Source: Plasmodium brasilianum
Lineage: Eukaryota; Apicomplexa; Aconoidasida; Haemosporida; Plasmodiidae
Assembly: GCF_023973825.1 (NCBI RefSeq)
Contig: NC_090115.1
Span: forward strand, 1,116,001-1,180,000
Reading direction: 5' to 3'
Length of the DNA: 64,000 nucleotides
Shown: one piece after another, positions 13,201 through 25,874 of the stretch
Layout of the letters: each line of letters opens with the position of its first letter
How positions within the stretch are numbered: the stretch's first letter is position 1
Translations under genes and position numbers: made by a program
The notes under the pieces: model-generated
What the model saw: the letters and a program-made list of their open reading frames with translations, nothing else
Databases searched by the model: none
What the model was told of the DNA's origin: nothing

Positions 13201-13954
13201 TTACTTGTACAGATCTATATTTAAATCCTTCAAAATAACGTGTGCTAACAAAACTAATCTTATAGAATACATATTCTGTAACCTAAAAGAAGTAACAATT
13301 CAATATCTTATCCTATATAAAAGAGAAGTTCATATATTGCAAATAATATTGGTGAAAGATACCATAAAGCTATGTTCTTTAGTAAGATCTTAAAATTTTC
13401 TTTTATACCACGTTTTTTATTTTTTATAAAATAACTATCTGCGGAAGAAAAAGACTTGAATATTTCAGTTTCCACTATTGTATCAAGTTTTTAATATATA
13501 TAAACCTTATCTTGATTATCAAAATTTTGTTTTTGGGTATTTACTAACTTTGTTCCTTATAATGTTTTAGTTTGTGTTGTTTCACAATGTAATGTCTCAT
13601 CAGTTTCATTATATTCTTTCCGTTATTATAAATCTTTACCAATGACTTTCTCATCCATCATTTCATCATCTGAATACGATAATAGTATAGATGTTGAATT
13701 TGATGCACCACATAATTTGAACTTTCCCTTCAATGATTTAATATAGATTATCTAAAAAAGAAAAAATAAGTAATAAAATCTTTTATTAATATAAATATAT
13801 ATTTCAATAAAGAAAAATTAATTTTTTAAGAAAAAAAAAAAAAAAAATACTCCTAATTATTATTTAAATTGTTATCATAGATATGGCATTCCTATAAAAG
13901 TATGACAGAAGTAAAAATTATTTTGAAAGACAAAAACTTAATTTGTTCCTCCAT
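13201..13954 (-). pseudogene. decayed exported-protein gene, same family as 25015
   Basis: Reading the minus strand, exon 1 starts at 13954 with MEEQIKFLSFKIIFTS.., a typical signal-peptide exon that is interrupted by TAG and followed by ECHIYDNN. A strong acceptor (TTTTTTCTTTTTTAG) precedes exon 2 at 13751. From there one frame runs without a shift for about 145 codons: KGKFKLCGASNSTS, ILLSYSDDEMMDEK, two TAA, YNETDETLHCETTQ, TAA, KQNFDNQDKVYIY, TAA, KLDTIVETEIFKSF, then ENFKILLKN and a hydrophobic stretch (ALWYLSPILFAIYELLFYIG). The KLDTIVETEIF block and its spacing to the membrane segment match KIDSYYEKNIF in the gene at 25015 and RIDAYFEKKIF in that at 58961. Beyond 13313 it degenerates; a last fragment in another frame ends at 13201. 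This is a pseudogene of a two-membrane-segment exported protein. Confidence 0.7.
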
Positions 13955-16900
13955 TAGAGTGAGTTTTCTACGTTATCTTAAATGATGTAAGGAAAATGGT
14001 AATTACACTTTTATGTAATTAATTATAAATGTCGTTATTATACTATAAATTATAATTTGTTTTAAAAATTTTCCTTTTATTTTTTTTTTTAAATATATTT
14101 TATTATTTTATACCTCTTTAATTATATTAATTTATATGAAAAAAAATTGAGGTATTAAAATATATATATATATCCTATTGTATGTCATAAATTTTATTTA
14201 TGATAATGTATTTAATTAAATTAATTTAAATGGAGTTGTTTAATAAATGTAAAATATATATAATACTTATAGAAGTAGTCATTAATTTTATAATATTTTA
14301 GGATTTTTTGTTATAATAATAAAAGTAAAGAAAAGATAACATAAAAATACTCTCAAAATAAATGATCTAAAAATTTTGGTATTTTATTTTAAATAGATAA
14401 GATATGAAATGAAAATATAAAATTTTCTGTGTATATAATTAAAAACATAAACTGTAAATGTGAATTCTTACATTTAACCAACAATTTTAATTTTAGTGAA
14501 ATGGTATTTTATCATCTGTTAGATTCATTTATATAATAAAATTAACTATTAAAAATATATTAAACGGTTACAATAAGATTATAGTATATTTTTTAATAAA
14601 ATAATTACCTATCTAAACGTAGGTACCATATCCTTCTTTAAAGAATGACACTGAAATAAAAAATTAATAGTTATTATTTATTAACTGATTACTCATAAAT
14701 TCTATAAAAATTAAAAATTTATATCTTTTATTAATATATTACAACTCCATAAACATGTATATATATTTTTATGCATTTTTTTTTTTTTTATAGCTACATA
14801 AGCATAATGAGCGTCGATAAATGTATATTATTATTTAGCTTACATTATGTAAAATTACATACATACAAATTATTTTATAAAATATCAATATAATAATATT
14901 AAAAAAAGAAAAAGATAATATAAATAATATTTAGATATATAAAAGCATTGCATAGAACTACAAAAATTCAAAAATATTTTAAGTATGTAGTGCGTAAATG
15001 TAATATATAAAGTAATATTATTAGAAAATGTAAAGGAAGAAAATAATAAAAAAAATGTACAAAGATTATATTCTATTCTGTTGTTCAATAACTTAAGAAA
15101 TTGAAAAATTGGATTTTTTTTTTCTTTATTTGTTTATATTATCTAGAAAATACTAAGTAATAAGCAAAATTAATGAATAAATATAATAAAAACATAAATG
15201 AGGTATTCCATGAAAAATACATTAATTGAAATAACATTTTGTATCACGATGTTTATAATGATTATTTAATATATTTGGGAAAATATTAATTTTAAAATAT
15301 TATATTTTATGGAAATATTATTGTCACAGTTTAAAATTAATTTTTTGTTACATATGTTTTTAAAATATTTTGCCTTAAAAAATGTATTAGTAAAAAAAAA
15401 AAAGGATAGAAAAATATTGTTAAAATTAAAAAATTAATTATATATAATAAAATAAAAAAGACATAATAATATTTCAATTTCATACTCAAATACATATTTA
15501 TATTGTGTTTTCATGTAAAAAAGAATGCTAACTTAGTATTTTTTAATCGTTCCTATTTATTTGACTGTATTGAATTTGATTATTTAATGAAACTATTCAT
15601 TCATAAATTACCCTAAAGCATATTAACAGTCAACTATTTATAGATATCTATGTATTTAATTTATTAAAAAAACAAAATAAGAAATCTTTTATTAAGTAAA
15701 TTTGTAAAATATGTTCTAAAAAAAAAAATTTTAATAGTTTTGTATTTTTAATTTAATAAAAATAAATTTTCATAATATTAATATTAAAATGAACTGATTT
15801 CATGTAAATTAAAGCTGTAAAATGTGTACAATAATTTTTTTCTTATTTTCAAGTTATAAAATAATTATGAAAGGAAACATTATAGTTTTTTGAAATTTAC
15901 AAAAATTCTTTGATATTTTATGTATACTCATTCTGTCATATCGAAATATATTTATTAAAAAAAATTATAGCTTAAAATTAAACTTTTAGGAATAGAAACA
16001 AGTCTTAACGTATCATACACCTCGTAAATGTAAATAAAATAAAGTTCTCTCTTCTATGTGTTATAGATATAATGAAATAATTATATTTTTTTAAAATTAT
16101 TAACTCAATAATATTTGTTAATTGTAATTATATAAATTGAAAATACATATTATTATGTAAGGACATAGTTGTAATTTTTTTGTAATATTTTAGGAATTTT
16201 ATTTAATTTTTCTATTTTGTGTTAATACATTTTTTTTTTTTTTTTTTAAATATATGTTGAAAATTATTTTATGATACTGATGTATATATATTACGTTTAT
16301 TTAAAATGAATACAAATTTAATTATAATTAATAAGAATTGTTGAAGCTTTTATAATAGTATTATAAATATATAATATTCTTATTTATTTAAAATATAATA
16401 TTTAATGTTAATATAGATAACATTTTGAATATGTGAATTATTGACTTAATATAAGCTAGTAGATTGTAGAAGTTATAAAGACTAGACTAATACACCACAA
16501 AACCAGAAATATAAGTAAAAAGAATTCTATTTAAGGAAAAGCAGATTAAATAAAAATTTATTATTTCTTTTTTTATTATTTAATATATATAAATGCACAA
16601 TATAAAATGTGGTTTTTTTACTGAAAAAGACGCTTACATTTTAAAATTTATAATACCTCATAATTCATGCTAGATTTTAAGAGCATCAATACATAGTAAT
16701 GCTGTAAAAAAGTTTTAAAGAATAATATATCTTCCAAATAAATAAAAAGTTTTATTTGATTATCAATTAGTTTTACGTTTACGTATATTCCTTTAGTTAT
16801 ATATAGAGAGCAAAACCATGTCATACAAAACATTTCTATTTATATGTAATTTAACAAATAAAGCAATAATGGATATTTATATAGATTACCTTAAAGTATA

Positions 16901-17602
16901 ATAAATGTTGCTTTTTAAATATTTATAATAATATTGTTAATTCTATTAGATTAAATAATACGTTGTATATATAATATATTTAGTAAAAACTTCACAGCGC
17001 CCGCACTGAATTATCAAAGTACGATTTAACAATTTATCACATATCGGTAAATTTAATTACAATAGCATAAAGGTTATTACTTGTGTATTAATTACATGAT
17101 GATATATAAGTTATTTTTACCAGTTTTTATACTACAAGGTGAAATATTTATTTTAGAATATATGTATTGATAGTGTTTAAGACATTTATTTATTGAATTT
17201 TCGTTATATATTTTATAGATAAATTTTTCAAAAATAAATGTTAAATACCATAACTACGTTAATGATGAGTAATAACATTAATATTTGATATGTGTTTAAT
17301 ATAAACGAATTTTTATAATTTTACTATCTCTTTTTCATAATGAATAAACTTCAATAAAATAATTATTTTTTAATTTCTTTTTCTTTTTTTTTTAGCATAA
17401 TAAATTTGACCTCTATTACTCTTTATATTAAATTTTTATAGTTCTGCTAGAACCATATTCATTTGTATAATATCTTGTTTGTAATATTATCACTGATCAA
17501 ATTCATGCTAACATTATTTTAATTTGCTCTATATTTAAAATATATTTTAATTAAATTATTCACAACTTTTTTATGAGAAAAAATATATCTATTAATGAAT
17601 AT
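13955..17602. other. gene-free spacer
   Basis: No gene is recognised. Open stretches at 14885-15088 (-) and 16648-16833 (-) are low-complexity and lack motifs. Homopolymers lie at 13832-13847 (A) and 16231-16247 (T). A small G+C-richer patch, CACAGCGCCCGCACTG at 16993-17008, stands out from its surroundings; I saw no tRNA-like fold around it. Confidence 0.4.
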
Positions 17603-17875
17603 TTATAAATTATTATTTGATTTGGTATTATTTGTTATATAATGACTGCTACCATAAGAATATGTGTGATTAGTTTCAGAAATATTTATAGGTATTTGTT
17701 CATTTTTTTCATTAAGATAAATCTAAATATTTACTTTTTTATTGCTGAATATGGAAGAAACATCTAGATAAGGTAAACTTATTTTAGAAAGATTACAACT
17801 TCGTAAATACAACACTGCTATACAGTAATTGTATTTCGTATTAAATTAAAGGGATTGTAGAAGTGCATTCATATT
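17603..17875 (-). pseudogene. unidentified coding remnant
   Basis: On the minus strand one frame runs for about 90 codons with two internal stops. It includes YCIAVLYLRSCNLSKISL, PYLDVSSIFSNKKVN, IYLNEKNEQIPINIS and ETNHTYSYGSSHYITNN. The varied residues (S, P, C, H, G) and rarity of homopolymer codons are unlike the surrounding spacer and suggest former coding sequence. A further coding-like segment on the same strand at 18103-18297 may be part of the same lost gene. I do not recognise the family. Confidence 0.35.
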
Positions 17876-20462
17876 TTAAATTGGAATAATTTATAATATT
17901 AAAATAGGAAAAGTTAAGAAAAAGCGTGTGATAAATGATAATGTAATTAGTAGAAAATAATAGATAAATTCACATCTGGTAACATAGGAAATATTTTTTC
18001 TAGTGATTGTTACCGACGAATGGATTTTTCAAAGGAATTTAAATATATTTAAATCGTGTAACCCCCTGAGCATCATTAACAAATTTTAGAAAGGTACTGT
18101 TTTTAGTTTGGATATATGTGTTCTGTAAGCATCATATTCATTTTTAATGTTATGTGCTTCCGTAAGAAAAATATTTCAATTTTGTTAGATACATTCATTG
18201 ATATGACTGCTTTATAATAAGTCATATTTTTCATCATAGACGAAAAGATATTATATATGTATTGTATTGATGGAACTTTTTTGAAGCTGCAAAACATGTG
18301 ACATATATGAAATATTATAGAAAAGGAGATAATTTAAAATATTTTTTGTTTTATTGTATAAGTGGTAAAACTTAAGTTTCTCCATGTAAATTATATCGAT
18401 AACATTACTTGAATTACATTCAATAATAATACAGTATTTAAATGAATACTTTATTTCATGCGCATTTAATATTTTATAGTTAGTATAAATATGAAAATAA
18501 TCTTCTGAAAACTCAAAATTATTATTTTTTTATATTTAACTTATTCAGTATTATTTAATAACATTCTTAATTAAATATGAAAAAGCTATAGCGCGAAATG
18601 CACTTAAGTTTTATTGAGTTATATATATGTGTAGGAATACAACTTTCTTGTAGTATGTTCACATCATAAGTAGAAAATTAAATAGTTTACTAGAAAATTA
18701 GTCTATTTCATTATGATTTCTTAATTGAGGATAGACAGAAATAATTTATACAAATAAATATTTAATTTTTAAAGAATAATCTCAAGAAATGTTTATAATC
18801 ATTAAATGTTAATAAAAAGATATATTGAATTTAGTAGTATATAATTTTCATGATTTTATAATATAATTTTTTTATTTTTCATAATTTATTTAATGATTTA
18901 TATATATGGATTGGTATAAAATTTTAAATACTTTATTTTATACTATATATAGAAATATTAACTAAGGAAAAAAGATACATGAATAAAATGTACTAGAACC
19001 TATAGGAAACTAAATATGATATTACATAAATATAAGTTTGACAGTAAAATTAACTTAAAACAATAGAAATACAATAATTTAATTTTTGTAAATATAGTTT
19101 TTTTTTTTTTTTTAATATTTTAACATATTCCTAAGGAGAGTAATATATTAAAAGAAAATAAAGCTTCATATTAGATAATTAGATTAATTTCGTAATTACA
19201 TAATATTTTTATAATTTATTACTTTTTGTCTGTTATAATATATAGAGAACATAAATGTATTAACAGAAAGCAATACTAATGTTAAAAATATTTTTATGAA
19301 AATATTATTTCATATTAATTGGGATGCATCTTATAAATATGCTCCTATTATAATATATTGTAAATGAATAAACAAAATATAATTTATTTGTTCAATATAT
19401 ATTAGCTGTAAAATTGTTAAATCACATATTTCGCTAAATTATATTACTATATTTTATTAATTATTATGTAAATATAGTACCACGTATATAATATTCATAC
19501 TGTACATATATTTCATTCGAAATACCTTTAATTTGATGCTATTAAATTCAAGATATTTATAGTAATATTTTTTAATTATTTTTTTTTTTTAATTTATTGA
19601 TATCTCTTTTAAAATTATAAATATTATTAATAATAAATGTATAAATAAATGTATGAATTTTAAAATTATTTGCTTAAAAATAATGGTATAATTAAGATTT
19701 AATTACAAATTATAATTTTCAAAAATTATGATATAAATATAAAAACACTGTTTTTCTAATTTGCCTTTATAATTCGTTTTTATATTATTAAATAATATAC
19801 TAAATTTAAAATTTTTTAAATTTATAAAATAAATTATAAAAGATACAAGTTTTATAATAATATCACATAAAACTTGTGAAGAAATGTTTTTTTCGTTTAT
19901 TTTTACTGCTATTATATTTTTATAACATTTAATATTTTTTAAGAATAATAGTCATTTTTTCCAAAATATCGTTTTTATAAAAAAAGAATCATTATTATGA
20001 GAAAGCATTTAAATTGACAGTCTTTTTCTTACTATACAGAACACTGTATAATATATATTTTGTAAACTATATATTTAGTTTAAATTGAATATTTTCAAAT
20101 AGTATTAAATTATATATATGTATTTTTTTATTTTAATTTGAAAAGGGTTAATAATTTAATTAGTGTACTATATTAAATAACTATATTATATATTTTAAAT
20201 ATTTATAAAAGAATCAAAAGTATGTTACGTTAACTGATCATTGTTTTTCATAAACAATATTAAGGTCAAAATTTAAAAATAAATTTAAAGTTCTTTTACA
20301 TTTTAAGTGCTGTAAAATAATTATATTTATTATATGTGTATTATTAATTTATTATTATGATAATATAAAAAAAAATATAGTCATACTTTTTAATTGAAAA
20401 AATAGTATAATATTTTTAATTTTTTTGATCAATCCCATATTACTCTATTAGAAATCTACATT
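17876..20462. other. gene-free spacer, upstream flank of the 20463 gene
   Basis: Apart from a possible extension of the remnant above (18103-18297, minus strand), this is A+T-rich spacer with a T-run at 19099-19113. The end of the region should hold the promoter of the gene starting at 20463. Confidence 0.4.
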
Positions 20463-21281
20463 ATGCAGCAGAAAATTAAGTTTTTTTTTTTTATTAAAAT
20501 TTCTACGTTTATCCTTTTATCATGGATATATCATTTAACAGTAATGAGATTTGATAAGGTTAATAAACGATAATTGCATTATATATATTTTTCAATTATT
20601 TTGTTTTTATTAATGCTCATTGATAGCATTTACTTTTTTAATAAATGAATATTTACTTTATTTTTTTAGAGTAACCTTTATAAATATTCGGATCAGAAGC
20701 ACAATGTCTATAGACAATTAGATACTAGAATTTATAGAATAGTATCAGAAGATAAAAAGATAAAACATTCAAATAATGGAATATACAAAGAAAAAAATAT
20801 ATCTAATAATAAAAAAGAGACCATACAATATAATAAACAACCATGTAAAAGATCATTAAAAAATGGAAGAGATATTGAACATGCTAAGAACAATAAATTT
20901 ATTGAAGATTCTAAAGGAAATATATATTTTAATAAACGTATATTTAATAAAAATTATTATTTAAGGAATGTTAGAAAATTTGCAAATGCTGATTTTAAGT
21001 TTTTAAGAGAAAGCATACAAATGAAAGATGATTGGTTTTTTTATTTACTTTTCTTGCATTTAATTTCTATACCAGCAACTTTTATATTTATTTTTGATAT
21101 AAATATATGTAAAGAATGGTGGTATTTACCAGCATTCGCTCTAATATGTATATTACAATTTGTAGTTATAGTAGTGGCTTCTTATATCTACAGAAAAACT
21201 GTAAAATGTGAAAAATTAAGACATATAAAAAGTGATATGCATAATACAGCATATCCTTCTTTAAGTAAATTACTTTTTTAA
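20463..21281 (+). CDS. exported protein, fam-l/m-related, unknown function
   Basis: Exon 1 starts at 20463 (MQQKIKFFFFIKISTF.., a strong signal peptide). The donor is either GTTAAT at 20559 or GTAATG at 20541; both keep phase 0. Exon 2 is 20670-21281, after TTTTTTTAG. The product is about 235 residues with the longer exon 1. The first part of exon 2 is fam-like (RQLDTRIYRIVSEDKK). Its export-like motif R-I-V-S-E has V where L is usual. The central HLEKKIFKELDY block of fam-l/m is absent; RIFNKNYYLRNVRKF is found instead. Two membrane segments follow: WFFYLLFLHLISIPATFIF (about 154-172) and WWYLPAFALICILQFVVIVV (about 182-201), with a short basic tail. There is no frame break. It is the upstream member of a tandem pair with 25015 and is probably placed in the red cell or parasitophorous membrane (inference). 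Confidence 0.85.
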
Positions 21282-21393
21282 AACTATTAAATTCTATAAT
21301 TTACTAATTTATATACATAAATAACAAACACATCTATAATTTCAGAGATTTAATGGGAAATCTGCAGGTTACCAGATTTCTCATGCCGCAGCA

Positions 21394-21441
21394 GTAGTAA
21401 TGTACCCTTTTAATATTTTTGTTAATTTGAACTTTCTAATG
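21394..21441 (+). repeat. 3'-flank element shared with the 709 pseudogene
   Basis: GTAGTAATGTAC followed by a short A/T spacer and TTTTTGTTAATTTGAAC repeats the element at 1807-1856 at a similar distance past the coding end. It is preceded by a patch of higher G+C (GCAGGTTACCAG.., 21364-21393). Confidence 0.55.
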
Positions 21442-21643
21442 TTATTAGCATTTAATTTTAAATTATATTTTCGGTTTCACACAAAATTGTGATTTTTATA
21501 ATGGTTCTGTATATAACTAGATTGTTTTTGAATAACACACATATATGCTTTTGAATTAATATATAATTGCAAAATCTTTATGTTTTCATTAATATCTGTT
21601 TCAATTTATATTTGTAACTGTAAAAAATAGTGTTGATTATTTT

Positions 21644-21670
21644 GTCTTATTCTAGTCTTAAATTAATATT
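21644..21670 (+). repeat. downstream element TTATTCTAGTCT, copy 1
   Basis: TTGTCTTATTCTAGTCTTAAATT lies about 370 bp past the stop of the 20463 gene. Near-identical sequences lie about 405 bp past the ends of the 45404 and 54846 genes. A degraded version lies at the same distance past 41876. This is likely a conserved part of the duplicated 3' flank; its function is unknown. Confidence 0.55.
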
Positions 21671-22872
21671 TCCTGCTAAAATTAAAAGAATATATGGTTA
21701 TTTTTTTTAAGTATAAGCATATCTGGTTTTTCATATAAAGTAACTAAATTAATGACTATTTTTTTATTGTTACATACATGTACATATATTTTTGTATGTA
21801 CATAACAAATTAATTATGAGCTAAATCAGTCTAATAACAATAGATTTTTTTTTTTTATTTAAAAGATAAATATATTTTATAAGAGATAAGAATAAATTAA
21901 AAAAAAAAAAAATAATTAAACTTAATAAATTACATTATATAAGTGACGTTCAGTACTATATATGATAATTAGTTTCTATTTATTTTGATTAGTTATCTTT
22001 TAATTATTTTAAAATAAATTGTTAAATCAATAATAAAATTTCTTTATAAGGAACAACATGGTATGCCATATTTACGATGTTCTAAACTGTAAAAGATATA
22101 TTGTAAGCATAAGTATTGTTCTCTTTAGTAATTTTATTCTTATAGAAGCTTTGTTGAATTATAAATTTTATTACATTTTTGCATTATTGAACTTTAAAAA
22201 TTCCGGTTAATAGTAGGTTCCACGATATAATGTAATATAGAATGCTAGTTTAATTTTATTTTTAATTGTTTTTGAATGATCCCTCTTTCTAACATATATA
22301 TATAAGAAAAGAAATAAATTTTTAATGAATTAAACTAGTTATTTTATATATACATTTTCTACATTTTCATATTTATATTTTTTGAGTTAAACTTTTTATA
22401 ATAGACGAATAAATTTAATTTTATTTATATATTTTTTTGTTATTATTATATTTGTTAAACATACATAGACTTATATACTATAAGAATGTGTTAAATATGC
22501 TTTCAATATATTTTATTAATTAAAAAAAAATTAATGTTAATAATGTACTGTAGTAAAATAAGAAAAATATTAATATAAAGAAACATTAGATGAAAATAGA
22601 AATTTTATTCATTTTTGTGATAAGTTAAAGTACATAATTTTCTGGTGATATATTCTTGTGATTCTCTTAGTGATGCATAACATAGTTGAACAGAAGAAAT
22701 ATATTTATAGTAAATATCAATGTAAAACGGTTATTTAATGAAGCAACAGGAAAATAAAATTTTGTGTAAAAATATATATGTAGTATATTATTGGTTATTT
22801 TTAAAGAGTATACTGGAATAAAGACCTTCATATACATTATAATTATATAAAATTAATAACATTATTTTTTAG

Positions 22873-22963
22873 AGGAAGTATTGCTAATTATTGTAGAACT
22901 CATTTCGAAGATAAATGGTCATTATACGAGATAATAAATCTAGAAGAAGTCAAAAAGTGTTAA
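22873..22963 (+). other. possible orphan exon
   Basis: An AG acceptor after TTATTTTTT is followed by 29 codons free of stops, with mixed charged residues (ANYCRTHFEDKWSLYE, INLEEVKKC) and a TAA at 22961. The composition is unlike the flanks, but no partner exon or family was recognised. Confidence 0.2.
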
Positions 22964-24872
22964 TATATATATATTTCATATACAATACATTAATATTTTA
23001 TACGAACAATAAAGATCAAATTAGTTATTTCAAGGTTTTGAGTTTGGCTTACATTTTGAAAATATCGAAAATCTTTTGCGTTATTTAATTTTAAGTAGAA
23101 AAATTTTGTGGAAAATTATCAATTTTGTGCTTTACTAGGTTGTTTCAATGAATAGGAAAATTTTTATAATTATCATAGTATTATTATTCATAAATAATTT
23201 TGATTTATTTCTATTTTATAAAAATATATTTAAATATTTATTATAAAATAAAATTATGACAAAAAGTATTTTTATTTTTATTCTTTACAATACTAAACAG
23301 ATAAATCATTTGATATTTTTATTATACAAAAGAGAAAAAAAAAAGTTTAGGAAAAATGACTATAATATAAAATAAATGTAAAGTTAAAAAACTAACATAA
23401 TATCATTGTATAAATGATATTTATATTTTTTTGTAACTCATTTATTAATATACGTATTACAAAATTCTACTTTATCAATGTTTAAGAGTTGTCCCATGTT
23501 TTATATAAAAAAATTTGTTTAATTATTTAGAATATATGTTTTGGAATTCATAAAAGCGTATAAAAAACAATGTATATGTATCATTATGAATATTATAATA
23601 TATACATTAATGTAATTGAATGACATATTATTATTATATCAAAATTTCCAACTTGATTTAGTAAATAAAAAAAAGTATTTATCTATAATAACTATTTTTA
23701 TTCATAATTTTTAATTATATTAGTTTTTTTCTTATAATTTTTAACTTACAGTAATAAACATAATTTTTATTATCATTTTGTTTTATTGATAATAATAATA
23801 TTTTTTTTAATAAACTAAGATTTTTATTACTATTAATTCTATTGTAAATATAATTAGAGTAAAATTTATATGATATATAATAATATTTTCGTTATAAGAA
23901 TTATTGGTATTATTTGTAAATATTAATTTTTTTTATTTCTTTTTAAAAATATGTTAATAAAAGTATGTATTAAAATAAGATTACACAAATTTTTTCTAAA
24001 TTATTTCATATACAACATTAGTAAATTATTTATATTTGTAAATATATTTTATAATCCTTTTATATATCTTATATATATATTTTTTGTTTCTTTCATTAGT
24101 AAAAAAATATTTTTATTAATATCTTTAATATTATTGATCTGCAAAAAATGCTAATATACTACATAACTTTTTACCCCCTTTTTTTTTATTATATTAATAT
24201 TTTTCTTTATATATATTTATTTACATTTTTAGAAGGAACAAGTATGGAAATTAATAATTCTTTAATATTCTATTAAATAATAAAAAATTGCACTGTGAAT
24301 TAAAAATAATTGATAACATTGTAAAATTATTATAGAAAAATATAGATCATATTATTGTAGTAGCTTATAAAACATAGGTAAAAACACAGATTTCCATATA
24401 TAAAAATAAATTTTATTTTATTAATACAGAATAATTTATAAAAGTATACGCATTTTTTTATATAAATAATAATGTTTACTTTAAATAATTAAAAACAATT
24501 TCATACTTTCATCTACTTGTTTTATAATGTTCATTATCGTATTAGTTAATATTATTCATCTATAGAAGAAAATTCTTCAAATAAATATATAAAATAAGAA
24601 TTATTTCTTAGGAACCATGTAAATGTTCTTAATTAACTTCTGAATATATTAAGTATATATTTTCTACGAGTTATACTTTATTTTGAATAAAAAATAATTT
24701 TGTATCCCCGAATGAATAATTTTTGCTGTATATCCAACTTATTTAATATTATACTTCTACTTATTATTTTATTGTATTTTGTTTTTATTTTTATGTAAAA
24801 TCTCAATATATAGAAATTATACCAAATCAACTTTTAAGTTGTGTTTTCTTCATAAAATTTGGTATATGTTGT

Positions 24873-24910
24873 ATATATATAAATTCATTTTATTACTATT
24901 AAAATAAAAC
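24873..24910 (+). promoter_or_regulatory. 5'-flank block shared with the 58961 gene
   Basis: ATATATAAATTCATTTTATTA, followed by an A-rich run, lies about 140 bp before the start at 25015. The same block is at 58819-58850, about 140 bp before the related start at 58961. The similarity continues weakly upstream (AAATCAACTTTTAAGTT against AAATCAATTTTAAAGTT). This may be a shared core promoter or simply a duplicated flank. Confidence 0.45.
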
Positions 24911-25014
24911 AAAAAGAATAAAAAATAATATAAGTTTATTTTAACATTTAAAGGAATTAAAATATAATTAATATTATTATTAGTCAATATATAATAGCAT
25001 TAAAAAACTATACA

Positions 25015-25874
25015 ATGAATAAAAATATTAAGTCCCTTTTATTTAATAAAATCGTTGGATTTACCCTTTTAAATTGGATATGCTATTATAAAAATAATAA
25101 AGTATTATTATAATATTTCTTTTTTTTTTTGGCTGGTTTATATTTTTATTTTTAAAAATTATATTTTCTTAGTATAGAAATATATATACTTGTAAATAAT
25201 AAATGTTTACATACTTTTTTTAGTATATCTCTTGTAAATCTATGAATAAGATGAATAAACTAGGGGCATATTCAGGTTTTATAAATAATAGAATACTATC
25301 AGAGAGTTCATTGAATATAATATCATCTGGAGATTCATTGAGTGATGAGGAAGACAATATATTAGTAGATGAAGAAAAAGATATATATAAAAATGGCAAA
25401 GACTATAAATCACGAAAAAAAATAATAAAAGAAATTTTATTAAAAGCTGAGGAAAGAAATAAATTATTAAGAAAAAAAAAATATACTTTACTTAATAAAA
25501 TAGATTCATATTATGAAAAAAATATATTCAATGAATTAGAATGCATAGATAAAATGAACAATAACAGCAAAAATGATAAAACTGCTGCAAGAAGAATGCT
25601 ACGTAAGAAGGTAGTTTCAAATATTACAGCACCACTTTTAGTTTTTTTTATAGGAATAGTATTTTTAATATGTTTTTGGGCATTAATCGAATATATTGGA
25701 GTAGAAGGAGGCCAAGGTGTACAAACAACGATCAGTACTGTAGCACGTTGGCTATCATTAGTAATATCAGTAGTTTTAATATTTGGAGCTATCTTAGTTG
25801 TATTATATATTAATTATACATTAAGAAAAATTAAAAAATTTAAAATAAAAAAGGAAAATATTCCTAATATTTAA
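25015..25874 (+). CDS. exported protein, two membrane segments, unknown function
   Basis: Exon 1 is 25015-25101 (MNKNIKSLLFNKIVGF.., donor GTATTA). Exon 2 is 25224-25874, after CTTTTTTTAG. The joined product is about 245 residues in phase 0. A canonical export motif R-I-L-S-E sits at residues 52-56, right after the signal peptide, so export into the host cell is a fair inference. A serine/acidic stretch (SGDSLSDEEDN) and a lysine-rich region follow. Next comes KIDSYYEKNIFNELE, then two membrane segments: APLLVFFIGIVFLICFWALI (about 163-182) and LSLVISVVLIFGAILVVLYI (about 206-225), with a basic tail. The KIDSYYEKNIF block recurs in the pseudogenes at 58961 and 13954, defining a family distinct from fam-l/m. 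It is the downstream member of a plus-strand pair with 20463. No biochemical function is known to me. Confidence 0.9.

Larger units (their letters stand above)
21282..25014. other. spacer between the tandem exported-protein genes
   Basis: The first 400 bp hold two elements shared with other fam 3' flanks (21394-21441 and 21644-21670). At 22873-22963 (+) an acceptor is followed by a 29-codon open stretch (GSIANYCRTHFEDK.., LEEVKKC) that could be a lost exon. Coding-like codons with stops also occur near 24286-24380. The last 150 bp share a block with the flank of the related gene at 58961. The rest is low-complexity. Confidence 0.4.

Noticed and set aside
13196..13393. 65-codon open stretch (+)
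   Set aside because: It is antisense to the end of the decayed exported gene at 13201-13954 (-), whose motifs explain the coding-like composition.
23951..24154. 67-codon hydrophobic open stretch (+), and a similar one at 57780-57974
   Set aside because: Both lie 1.0-1.2 kb before related genes, which made me look for homology. The sequences do not align beyond A/T composition.
24873..24910. Bacterial-type promoter or ribosome-binding interpretation of A/T boxes
   Set aside because: Introns with GT..AG ends and the gene families show a eukaryotic parasite genome, so such boxes would be meaningless here.
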